Source: a virus
Direction: 5' to 3' (one strand)
Virus record (IMG/VR): IMGVR_UViG_3300025625_000001
Location: 1 to 40,022 of that record
DNA length: 40,022 nt
In this document: one piece after another, positions 15,140 through 21,810 of the stretch
Layout: every line of letters starts with the position of its first letter
Numbering within the stretch: position 1 is the stretch's first letter
Translations under genes and position numbers: made by a program
The notes under the pieces: generated by a model
Database searches by the model: none
The model's input: only the letters and a program-made list of their open reading frames with translations
Told to the model about the DNA's origin: nothing

Positions 15140-16549
15140 TCAGCCGTCAATCCCATCGTCCGGCCCGCCCGCGTCATTCGAACAGCCTTTGCACTTGAAG
15201 TACGACGGCGGCTCCGTTACGGGAATCTTCACGAACGCCCGCGGCGGAGCAGTGAAGTCGAGTAATGTCGTCAGGTCGTCGCTAGTCCACGAATCGGCAG
15301 ACAGCAGCGACCCCTCCCCGAGTTTGAATGTCCCCTCGATGAGGCGAAGGATAGCAGCCTGGGAAGTATCCTGTGCATCCACCGCTCCAGGTTTGGAGTA
15401 AGCCGATGCGACCAAGAGCGGGACGCGAAATCCATACGTGCCCGTCGCCTTGCCAAGCACCGGCTTGTAGTGGTCGTAGAAGCCGCCCCAGTCGTCCCAG
15501 GTGACGACGATAGCCGTCGAGTTCCAGTAGGGTGAGGCGCCCACCGCGTCGATGATGTTGCCGACCCAATTCGGCCCGTCAGAGGCGACCTTGTAGTGCC
15601 GCGACGGGTGGTCGCTCCACTGCGCTGCGGGCATGATGTACGTCACGTTCGCGAGCTTGCCCGCAGCAATGTCTCCAAAGAACGCAGGCCCGCCCACGGT
15701 GTAGTTCGGCGAATTGTAGAGATGCTTGATGGCCTGCGGACCGCTCCAGAGCCCTCCGGCCTTGTTGCCGTAGTAGCGCCAGGTCAGGCCCTTGGCCGCC
15801 ACGATGTCAAAGATGGTCTGAACGTCGTAGCACGGGTACGCCTTCGAGCCTTCGATGCCAGGGAAGGCGCTGTTGAGTTGGATGCGCGTAACGGCAGTTC
15901 CAGCCGGTGACCCGCATTGCGTGTGCCCGCCGGAGCCTGTACCGCTCTTGATGCCGCCGTTCTCGACGAATCCCCACGGGTCGGAAGTAAAGCCGCCTGT
16001 GGAGTTGTCGATACCGCCAGCCTGCCCAGCAATCAGTTGCTGGTGCGCAGGGAACGACGGCCCCTGATTCAGTTGCAGGACGTGTGACGCCATGCCGTAG
16101 TTCGAGGCAATCGACCAGTACGCGGTTAGTTCGGACATCGGCACGTATGCGTAGACGGTGCCTTCCGGGCACTGCGAGAGGTTAAAGCCGTTCATGAGGC
16201 CGCCCGCGTACTGCGTCACGAAAGCATTATGCGAGTGCGACGGGCCGCACGAGGCGGCAAGCGATTGCGAGATAAGCGGCACGATAGCGTCGGAGGAGTT
16301 CTCCCCGTTCTGCACTGTATCCGCAGGACCCGGGAACGTCTTGCCGTCCGGGTATCCGTGGAACATATTGTCTTGCGTGCGGTTCTCTTGCACGACGACG
16401 ACGATGTGTGTGATGGGCGAACTCGCCGGAGCCGTTGGCCCAGCCGTAGCGGTTGGAACAGCACTTGGCGATGGGGTAGGCGGAGGCGGCGGTGGGGTGC
16501 CGCCACACGCTGCGAGCGCGAGAACCGCTACGGCAAGAAGCGCCTTCAC
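15140..16549 (-). CDS. lipoprotein phosphoesterase, phospholipase C/acid phosphatase family
   Basis: 469 aa, PF04185-like. Signal peptide with lipobox LAAC (C15), then a Pro/Thr/Ser linker (17-45). The metal-site residues known from Francisella AcpA are all matched: E55-N56 (QENRT), S165 (GPSFPAH) and D352-D353 (TWDDWGGFYDH, with H360). The C-terminus has a CKGC pair. The family hydrolyses phosphodiesters or phosphomonoesters, including phospholipids. With a lipobox it would be exported and lipid-anchored in the envelope. It lies directly downstream of holin-like genes and the endolysin, suggesting a role in lysis or envelope damage. GTG start overlaps the preceding stop (TAGTG). Confidence 0.85.
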   Translation of the reverse strand: MKALLAVAVLALAACGGTPPPPPPTPSPSAVPTATAGPTAPASSPITHIVVVVQENRTQDNMFHGYPDGKTFPGPADTVQNGENSSDAIVPLISQSLAASCGPSHSHNAFVTQYAGGLMNGFNLSQCPEGTVYAYVPMSELTAYWSIASNYGMASHVLQLNQGPSFPAHQQLIAGQAGGIDNSTGGFTSDPWGFVENGGIKSGTGSGGHTQCGSPAGTAVTRIQLNSAFPGIEGSKAYPCYDVQTIFDIVAAKGLTWRYYGNKAGGLWSGPQAIKHLYNSPNYTVGGPAFFGDIAAGKLANVTYIMPAAQWSDHPSRHYKVASDGPNWVGNIIDAVGASPYWNSTAIVVTWDDWGGFYDHYKPVLGKATGTYGFRVPLLVASAYSKPGAVDAQDTSQAAILRLIEGTFKLGEGSLLSADSWTSDDLTTLLDFTAPPRAFVKIPVTEPPSYFKCKGCSNDAGGPDDGIDG

Positions 16550-16614
16550 TAGAAAATTGGCTCCGACCCACCGATGAGGAGCAGAAAGAGAAAGAGCGCT
16601 GAGAGCGTAATCAC
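16549..16614 (-). CDS. hydrophobic micropeptide, 21 aa
   Basis: GTG at 16614 overlaps the previous stop (GTGA) and the TAG overlaps the next GTG (TAGTG). The peptide is nearly all membrane-inserting (ITLSALFLFLLLIGG). The two exact junctions support translation. It could be a small holin/pinholin-like peptide or only a coupling frame. Confidence 0.4.
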   Translation of the reverse strand: MITLSALFLFLLLIGGSEPIF

Positions 16615-16814
16615 GCGGGCGGTAGCGCAGCCTTCACGGCAGCGTCGGTATCCGAGATGCCTTGGCCGAGAGCGGTCGCGGCGGCGATCGCCGCGGTCAA
16701 GTCTGGGTTGCCGCTCTTGAGGAGCGCCACGAGTGCGTTCGCGTCGGCCGCGAGCGCTGCAAGCCCAGTTTCGTCGTTGGTCAGGGCCGCAGTAAGGTCG
16801 TCGAGTTGAGCCAT
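16611..16814 (-). CDS. Ala-rich helical protein, 67 aa, possibly with upstream membrane extension
   Basis: From ATG 16814 (SD AGGGAG, 8 bases upstream) it is an acidic helical protein (LDDLTAALTNDETGLAALAADANAL). The frame is open for 26 more codons upstream and encodes DPVILASLIISAAILLAAYYLGRIL, a strong transmembrane segment. An ACG at 16892 with AAGG upstream could start that longer form. The small-membrane-anchor plus helix layout and the position between holin-like genes and the lipoprotein suggest a lysis role. Confidence 0.55.
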   Translation of the reverse strand: MAQLDDLTAALTNDETGLAALAADANALVALLKSGNPDLTAAIAAATALGQGISDTDAAVKAALPPA

Positions 16815-16895
16815 GAGGATTCTCCCTAAGTAGTACGCCGCGAGCAGAATTGCCGCGGAGATGATGAGCGATGCGAGGATGACCGGGTCCGTGGC

Positions 16896-17159
16896 TTACG
16901 CCTTCTGGATGGTAACGCCACGCGGGACTGCCGTCACCTTGACGGACTGCCCCGAAGGCAGCGTTAGCAGAGTCCCGTTGATGGGGATGGCGAATACCTC
17001 GCCGTTGGGAATCGTGAGGTCGGCGTTCCCTTGGCTCAAGTCAAACTTGATGCCGTTGTTGAACGCCCAAGGCGTTCCGATGGTGATGGTCACGGGCTGT
17101 CCCGCAACGTATTCTGTGAGGTCGGCAACCGCCGTCTCGATGAGTTTCAGGAGTTCCAT
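16896..17159 (-). CDS. hypothetical protein, 87 aa, beta-rich
   Basis: A short N-terminal helix (ELLKLIETAVADLTEYVAG) is followed by beta-strands (QPVTITIG, KFDLSQGNADLTIPNGEVFAIPINGTLLTLPSGQSVKVTAVPRGV). SD AAGGG lies about 10 bases upstream. It sits inside the lysis region; no family recognised. It may be a small structural or regulatory partner of the membrane proteins on either side. Confidence 0.5.
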   Translation of the reverse strand: MELLKLIETAVADLTEYVAGQPVTITIGTPWAFNNGIKFDLSQGNADLTIPNGEVFAIPINGTLLTLPSGQSVKVTAVPRGVTIQKA

Positions 17160-17161
17160 GT

Positions 17162-17500
17162 CTAGGTTCCCTTCGGCACGGTTGTGCCAACGGCTGGAAT
17201 GGATTCGGGATTCACGAGCACGTTCGGGATGCTCGTGGAGTTCGGGCTTTTGACCACGGTCGTCGCAGCGTCTCCGCCTTGCTTCGCGCGGTAGAACGGC
17301 CCGATACCGAATACGGCCCCGAGCAGTATCCCGAACCACGCGTGCCCCATGTAAACGAGGAACGACGGGCCATCGTTGAACCCGCCGTTGGTCGGCCCGA
17401 GCGTATAGCCGATGGTCACGGCGGCGACCGTCATCGACCACAGGCCGAGCGCCTGCGCGACGAGGAACGACTGAAGCGCGGCCCACGTCCAGGTGTTCAC
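17162..17500 (-). CDS. holin-like membrane protein, 112 aa
   Basis: Two hydrophobic segments (about 5-33 LQSFLVAQALGLWSMTVAAVTIGYTLG and 46-68 FLVYMGHAWFGILLGAVFGIGPF) are followed by a hydrophilic Ser/Thr/Pro C-terminal tail of about 40 residues. Position just after the endolysin and beside another small membrane protein fits a holin or antiholin pair. GTG start overlaps the upstream stop (GTGA). Confidence 0.5.
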   Translation of the reverse strand: MNTWTWAALQSFLVAQALGLWSMTVAAVTIGYTLGPTNGGFNDGPSFLVYMGHAWFGILLGAVFGIGPFYRAKQGGDAATTVVKSPNSTSIPNVLVNPESIPAVGTTVPKGT

Positions 17501-17679
17501 AGGTGCAACCCGGCCATCGGCAACAGAATCGAGAGCGCGAACAAGAGCGCGACGATGCAGATGATGACGAGGATGACCTGCTTGAACGGATTCGGCAGCG
17601 GCAGGAAGGCGCTAACGAGCCAGTAGATGACGCCGATAACGGCGAGGATGACGCAAAGGTGTACGAGTGACTGAATCAT
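17497..17679 (-). CDS. holin-like membrane protein, 60 aa
   Basis: Two membrane helices (LVHLCVILAVIGVIYWLVSAFL and QVILVIICIVALLFALSILLPM) are joined by a short Pro/Lys turn (PLPNPFKQ), the layout of a small class II holin. A perfect AGGAGG SD lies 5 bases before the ATG, and the endolysin gene ends just upstream. Overlaps the next membrane protein by GTGA. Confidence 0.6.
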   Translation of the reverse strand: MIQSLVHLCVILAVIGVIYWLVSAFLPLPNPFKQVILVIICIVALLFALSILLPMAGLHL

Positions 17680-17688
17680 GGTAGCCTC

Positions 17689-18150
17689 CTAGAACGGGCT
17701 CAAGCCCGCCTCCAACAGTTGGTAGTGCTGCAAGCAGCGGTCTGAGTAATGGTCAGTCGTGAACTTCCCGATATCGCCTTGCTCGTGGCCCGCTTCGGCG
17801 CCACCGCGCCCAGCGTTGTACTCCGCAGCGATAGCGCGAACGAGGTCGTCCCCTTCCAGCCCCTCTGCTGCCCAAAACGTCTCGGCCGGAATCAGGAACT
17901 CTCGCACCGCGTAACGCACATTCGCTTCCGGTACGTCCCAGTTGTCGGGGTACGACGACGTGAGTTGCATCCAACCTTTGCCGCCGTCGCCTGATTCAAC
18001 ATTTGGGGAAAGGTCGTCACCTGTCTCGTTGACCTTGATGGCGTACGCCACAAGCGGCGAGAACGTTGGCTGCTCCGCGCACACGCTGTTGAAGATAGCC
18101 GCGCCGGGTAGGCTAGCCTGCAAGGGGCCGGAATGGATACCGTTTCTCAT
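17689..18150 (-). CDS. endolysin, lytic transglycosylase (SLT/GH23-like) domain
   Basis: 153 aa. Catalytic glutamate E42 in KVNETGDDL, then GKGWMQLTSSYP (58-68) and AIAAEYNAGRGG (106-117), the order seen in transglycosylase SLT domains. Conserved NVRYAVREFL precedes the last motif. It would cleave the MurNAc-GlcNAc bond of peptidoglycan. No clear signal peptide is present, so release through a holin is expected. The start at 18150 makes ATGA with the upstream gene; an in-frame ATG at 18168 would overlap more. Confidence 0.85.
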   Translation of the reverse strand: MRNGIHSGPLQASLPGAAIFNSVCAEQPTFSPLVAYAIKVNETGDDLSPNVESGDGGKGWMQLTSSYPDNWDVPEANVRYAVREFLIPAETFWAAEGLEGDDLVRAIAAEYNAGRGGAEAGHEQGDIGKFTTDHYSDRCLQHYQLLEAGLSPF

Positions 18151-18530
18151 GGATGCAACCTCAACCATTGCGTAAGTGCGGTAACGAGCGCGGTCACGGC
18201 AACAAGCGCTGCGTACAATTCCGTGCGCGTAATGAACGTCCCGGCTTGGTCCTTAAGCTGACCGCGGAACTCGTTTTGCGTTGCGTTCACGCGGCCTTGC
18301 GAATCCTCGGCCTTCGTCGTCGCGCGGTCGGCTGCGACAAGCGCGGCCCCAACTGCTTCCTTCGAGTCAATGAACCGCTGCTCGTATCGACGGTCGTTGA
18401 GCCTGATGGTCTCGGCGATTCCCTCAATTTTGGACGATATGAACTTCTCCAGCGTGTCGAGAGTCCAGCCGTTCGGGCTAAGGTCACCAGCCACATCCGG
18501 CTCCTCGTAAGGAGCAAGCTGGAGCGTCAT
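18147..18530 (-). CDS. coiled-coil protein with C-terminal membrane anchor (lysis-associated)
   Basis: 127 aa. A central long helix (DTLEKFISSKIEGIAETIRLNDRRYEQRFIDSKEAVGAALVAADRATTKAEDSQ) and a C-terminal hydrophobic segment (LYAALVAVTALVTALTQWL) are visible. Small phage proteins with this helix, the FRGQLKDQAGTF-type segment and a terminal membrane anchor are commonly next to endolysins and are sometimes annotated as holins. ATGA overlap with the endolysin supports a lysis role. Confidence 0.55.
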   Translation of the reverse strand: MTLQLAPYEEPDVAGDLSPNGWTLDTLEKFISSKIEGIAETIRLNDRRYEQRFIDSKEAVGAALVAADRATTKAEDSQGRVNATQNEFRGQLKDQAGTFITRTELYAALVAVTALVTALTQWLRLHP

Positions 18531-18559
18531 CAGACATCTGACGTTGGCCGCATGGTCAT
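18530..18559 (-). CDS. 9-codon leader frame
   Basis: ATG at 18559 sits 8 bases after a perfect GGAGG SD and encodes MTMRPTSDV, stopping in TGATG with the 127-aa lysis gene. The downstream gene has no good SD of its own, so this frame probably delivers ribosomes to it. Confidence 0.35.
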   Translation of the reverse strand: MTMRPTSDV

Positions 18560-18633
18560 TCGCCTATCCTCCGCTTCCGAACGCCCATCCATGGGAGTGT
18601 CGAGAGGTATTCCTGGTAGATTTCTGGCCTCAC
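18556..18633 (-). CDS. 25-aa peptide
   Basis: GTG at 18633 opens a frame (MRPEIYQEYLSTLPWMGVRKRRIGE) that ends in ATGA with the 9-codon frame. Amino-acid makeup is protein-like and basic at the end. Together the two small frames fill the only apparent gap between the exported barrel protein and the lysis module. Confidence 0.3.
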   Translation of the reverse strand: MRPEIYQEYLSTLPWMGVRKRRIGE

Positions 18634-18635
18634 GG

Positions 18636-19826
18636 CTAGCCAGCCTGCTTGGGCTTTCCCAGCACCGGCTTACAGCGGCACGTCAGCAGCCAGCAGCAGG
18701 GCGGAGCGCCCGGCGCCGACGAGAACGCCGCAGCCACGAGCTGGTTCCAATTCGTCGTCGCGTTGCAGCCCGTGTAGTTGTGCAGGCACGTCACGTCCTC
18801 GTACGAGTAGTAGAGAATCATGCCGAGCGTGTTCCCGAACAGTGCATAATTGCGCATCGTCTGAATCTGGGTCTGCGTCGGATACGGGCAAAGAGTAATC
18901 GTTCCGCACCCGCCATAGCCGTAGTAGAACGCCGTGAACGCCTGAACGACAAACCCCGGCTTCTCGGCAGCGTACGTCGCGGCGATAGACGTGTTGAAGT
19001 TCTGCATGATGCCCGCAATATCGGACATTTTCTGCCCGCCGCCGTTCCGGTTCTCGGGAATCGGGTAGTAGTCCAGGTTCTCGTACGGCGACTGCGCAGC
19101 CATGAGCCACGCGTAGACTCCGCTACACTCGGACTGCCCATTACACGACGTGAGGTTGTTGATTTGGGTCTGCCCACCGGCGCACGAGAACCCACCCCCG
19201 CCGCACGGAGGCCCCGCTGCCGTCGCCGTGCCGACGACCTTCTTCGTGCTATGCGCCTGGAGGTACAGCGCGAGTTCATCGACGTTCTGATACCGGCACG
19301 AGCCGACCCCAGCGTTGCAGGCGCTCTGCGCGTACATGCCGCCCTGGCAGTAGCCGATGGCCGTATGCGGGCAACCGTACTCGTCGTAGATGTAGTAGCC
19401 CCAGCAGCCCGCCGACGCATCGCACTGAGCAATAAGGCAATCGATGACCTGTTGATTCGTCGTCGCGCCGCAGTCAGTCGCGTAACTCGACCCTCGCGCG
19501 GTGAGCGAATCAACGAGACTCGTCGCCGTGAGAGCATCCGTCGTGTTGATGGACGACTGCTGAATCGGGATGATTTGCTGGATGCCGGCCGTAGCGCTAT
19601 CCGCTAGCCACGAGGCGATGCTGCCCGTTGCGCCCGTCTTGTGCGCGATGAGCGTGTTGTAGTCCACCTCTAAGGTGAACCCTCCGGTAGCCTGTTGCTG
19701 CATCGCTGCGAGGCACGTCGAGTACGTGTCCTGCACGTCGCACGTCGAATAGAGTCCCTGCGGCGGGAGCGCTGCTTCGGCACCGAGGGGAACCAGCACG
19801 AGTAGGAGCGCGAGTAGGTACTTCAT
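18636..19826 (-). CDS. secreted Cys-rich TIM-barrel-like protein, putative glycoside hydrolase
   Basis: 396 aa. A Sec signal peptide (MKYLLALLLVLVPLGAEA, cleavage after AEA) precedes alternating strand/helix units of the TIM-barrel type: GFTLEVDYNTLI, GIQQIIPIQ, GCWGYYIYDEYG (D148, E149), VVGTATAAG, GVYAWLMAA, NLDYYPIPEN, GFVVQAFTAFY and GMILYYSYEDV. The YDEYG strand end is where glycosidases often place an acid. Many Cys residues suggest disulphides in the periplasm or outside. It probably acts on a host surface glycan; family not assigned. Starts at ATGA with the upstream phosphoesterase paralogue. Confidence 0.55.
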   Translation of the reverse strand: MKYLLALLLVLVPLGAEAALPPQGLYSTCDVQDTYSTCLAAMQQQATGGFTLEVDYNTLIAHKTGATGSIASWLADSATAGIQQIIPIQQSSINTTDALTATSLVDSLTARGSSYATDCGATTNQQVIDCLIAQCDASAGCWGYYIYDEYGCPHTAIGYCQGGMYAQSACNAGVGSCRYQNVDELALYLQAHSTKKVVGTATAAGPPCGGGGFSCAGGQTQINNLTSCNGQSECSGVYAWLMAAQSPYENLDYYPIPENRNGGGQKMSDIAGIMQNFNTSIAATYAAEKPGFVVQAFTAFYYGYGGCGTITLCPYPTQTQIQTMRNYALFGNTLGMILYYSYEDVTCLHNYTGCNATTNWNQLVAAAFSSAPGAPPCCWLLTCRCKPVLGKPKQAG

Positions 19827-21103
19827 AGCCAATTCCTATTCCGGGACCAATCGAAGAACGTAAGGCCGTTGTCCGGCTCGTACTGCTCAAGCGCCCCAAC
19901 CTTCGGTGCCTGCGGAAACATCGAGTAGATGAGCTGCATGACGGTGAGCAGCGTGCGCGGTGTGTGATCGACGTATCCCGGTTTCGCGAACGGCGATATG
20001 ACGATGAGCGGCACACGCGCTCCGTACTCCAGGGGGTTCGGCGTCGGGCCATTTGGGTTCGGAGCGAACGGCGGCGGCTGGTTGTCATACCAGTTCCCAC
20101 CATTGACCCAGAGCAGAATGATGACCTCACTACCCCAATACTTCTTTCCCGGGCCGCAGGCGTTGATGACGGATGACACCCAATTCGGGCCGGGGCATCC
20201 GCCGGAGCACGACGGCGAGCCCTGCTCGAAAGCATCGTCGCTGTCGTCTTGCCCTGCCACGGTCGTATCGTTCGGGGTCACGAACGTCACGGCAGCCTGG
20301 TTTGTCGTTCCGCAGTCGGTGAGCACTTGCGTTTCCGGCGTAATGACGTTCGCGGCGTATTCGCTGCCGTTGAAGATGCTGCTGATAGCCGCTGGGGCGC
20401 ACGCTCGATTCGTTTTGAGGTTGCAGTAATATTTCCAGGGCACGCCTGCGGTATCAAGCGACGAAAAGATGGTAGAGATAACGAGGCACGGGTACGCTCC
20501 GTTCACCTCGGCCCCGGGGAATCCGGGCGTCATCGCAACGTACCCGACCGTCGTGCCGCCCACAGCGTAACAGCCGACGTTGGTAAGGTCGCCGAGATGG
20601 TTGTTCGCGAAAGCGTCAAACGGCGAAACATATCCGCCGGTCTGCCCGGCGATCGTGTAGAGGAACGACGGCCACACCGATACCTTGCCGGGAGCATACG
20701 TCGCATCACTCGTTGCATAGGTGTGCGCGAGCGTGCAGTAGCCGTTCGGTGAGGCGTTGACCTGCGATGCGGGAATGTACGAGTACGCAGTATTTCCCGT
20801 TCCGCCCGTCACGGTGAGTAGGTCATACCCGTTCATGGGGCACGACGTTCCGGTGCAGTTATCCGCGACGAGTTGCTGCGTGTACGTGTGCTGCGGATTC
20901 CCGAGCGCGACGAGCGACCCGGCAACGACCGTCACGGCCCCGCCTGTGTGATTCTGCCCCGTCTTGGTGAGGTTCTGAACACCTGCCGGAGCGCAGTCAG
21001 CGAACAGGTTATTCAGCGACCGACCCTCTTGTTCGATGACCACGATGTGGTCGATAGGAAGCGGCGCCTGGTACGCTACGTAGGCAGGAGGCGCTGGCAG
21101 CAT
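19823..21103 (-). CDS. degenerate phospholipase C-like phosphoesterase paralogue
   Basis: 426 aa, clearly related to the lipoprotein at 15140-16549: IDHIVVIEQEGRSLNNLF, IAGQTGGYVSPFD, FPGAEVNGAYPC, PWKYYCN and PGPNWVSSVINACG all align. Metal-site positions are mostly changed: N56 is G27, S165 aligns with V143, and D352-D353 align with W332-V333 (LWVNGGNWYDN). It lacks a signal peptide and starts at 21103 (TAATG overlap). It is likely a non-catalytic binding or structural version, perhaps a tail component or partner of the active copy. Confidence 0.75.
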   Translation of the reverse strand: MLPAPPAYVAYQAPLPIDHIVVIEQEGRSLNNLFADCAPAGVQNLTKTGQNHTGGAVTVVAGSLVALGNPQHTYTQQLVADNCTGTSCPMNGYDLLTVTGGTGNTAYSYIPASQVNASPNGYCTLAHTYATSDATYAPGKVSVWPSFLYTIAGQTGGYVSPFDAFANNHLGDLTNVGCYAVGGTTVGYVAMTPGFPGAEVNGAYPCLVISTIFSSLDTAGVPWKYYCNLKTNRACAPAAISSIFNGSEYAANVITPETQVLTDCGTTNQAAVTFVTPNDTTVAGQDDSDDAFEQGSPSCSGGCPGPNWVSSVINACGPGKKYWGSEVIILLWVNGGNWYDNQPPPFAPNPNGPTPNPLEYGARVPLIVISPFAKPGYVDHTPRTLLTVMQLIYSMFPQAPKVGALEQYEPDNGLTFFDWSRNRNWL

Positions 21104-21810
21104 TAGAACCCATACGAAGGGACACGAAAGATACAAATCGCTTGGACAACGGCGGCGGCGAGATTCGCGCTTGCCGTATACGTTGCAGCCAACGGTGCTG
21201 GGTAAACCAACGTCGTCATTACGCTGCTTGTAGCTCCGCTCAAAAGAGTCGCCGGAGCCCACCCAGGAGAAGCGTTTGTAGGACCAATGGCTCCGTTCGG
21301 AACGAACACAGCGATAAGCATATCGCTGGCTAACGCGGCCACCCCAGAGGTCGTCAGGGTGTTCGCGGAGGCTGGCCCAGACCCAGCAAACCCTGCGGGA
21401 GTTCCCGCATTTACCAACTCGAACATCATCAGGCTTTTTGCTGATGCGCTACCGTCGGAAAAGACGCAGTTGTCAGATGAGTTGCCCGTCGGAGGACTCC
21501 GGTAGTACACCGTAATCTGTTGTAAGGAACCGCTGGACAGTTGCTGCCCTAATTGCGTGTACCCCGTCGGAGTTACCGTTGTATGATTGACATCTGCCGC
21601 CAAGCAAATGATAACGTGGTCCGCTCCAGTCCCAGCCGTTTGCGTTAGTGTTCCGGTAACTGAGGCCGTAGCTGCAAATATGACTGTTTGTTGAATGGCC
21701 ACAGGCGGATGCACCACGCACGGGCCGTTTCCGCACGCCACTGCGTTCGCCGCAAACGCGACTCTCGGCAGCGACAACAGGAGCACCGCGAAAAGCAACA
21801 GGCGTTTCAT
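21103..21810 (-). CDS. exported beta-sandwich adhesin-like protein, 235 aa
   Basis: Sec signal peptide MKRLLLFAVLLLSLPRVAFA (cleavage after AFA). The mature part resembles the tail-associated domain with VTPxGYTxLG, YYRSPPTG...DNCVFSDGS and MMFELVNAG...SDMLIAVFVPNG, seen in phage and bacterial surface proteins. Start ATG 21810 (TGATG); GTG 21813 is possible. Adjacent genes are a lipoprotein and the phosphoesterase paralogue, all likely coupled. It probably binds a surface ligand. Confidence 0.55.
   Translation of the reverse strand: MKRLLLFAVLLLSLPRVAFAANAVACGNGPCVVHPPVAIQQTVIFAATASVTGTLTQTAGTGADHVIICLAADVNHTTVTPTGYTQLGQQLSSGSLQQITVYYRSPPTGNSSDNCVFSDGSASAKSLMMFELVNAGTPAGFAGSGPASANTLTTSGVAALASDMLIAVFVPNGAIGPTNASPGWAPATLLSGATSSVMTTLVYPAPLAATYTASANLAAAVVQAICIFRVPSYGF

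Noticed and set aside
18153-19607. 484-codon open frame on the + strand
   Set aside because: It lies opposite the signal-peptide barrel protein and lysis genes, is Arg-rich with no recognisable domain, and lacks an SD. The minus-strand frames have coherent protein features and exact junctions.
19823-21262. Extended N-terminus for the phosphoesterase paralogue
   Set aside because: The extra 53 residues overlap the exported beta-sandwich gene and look non-coding. The TAATG junction at 21103 fits the operon style.
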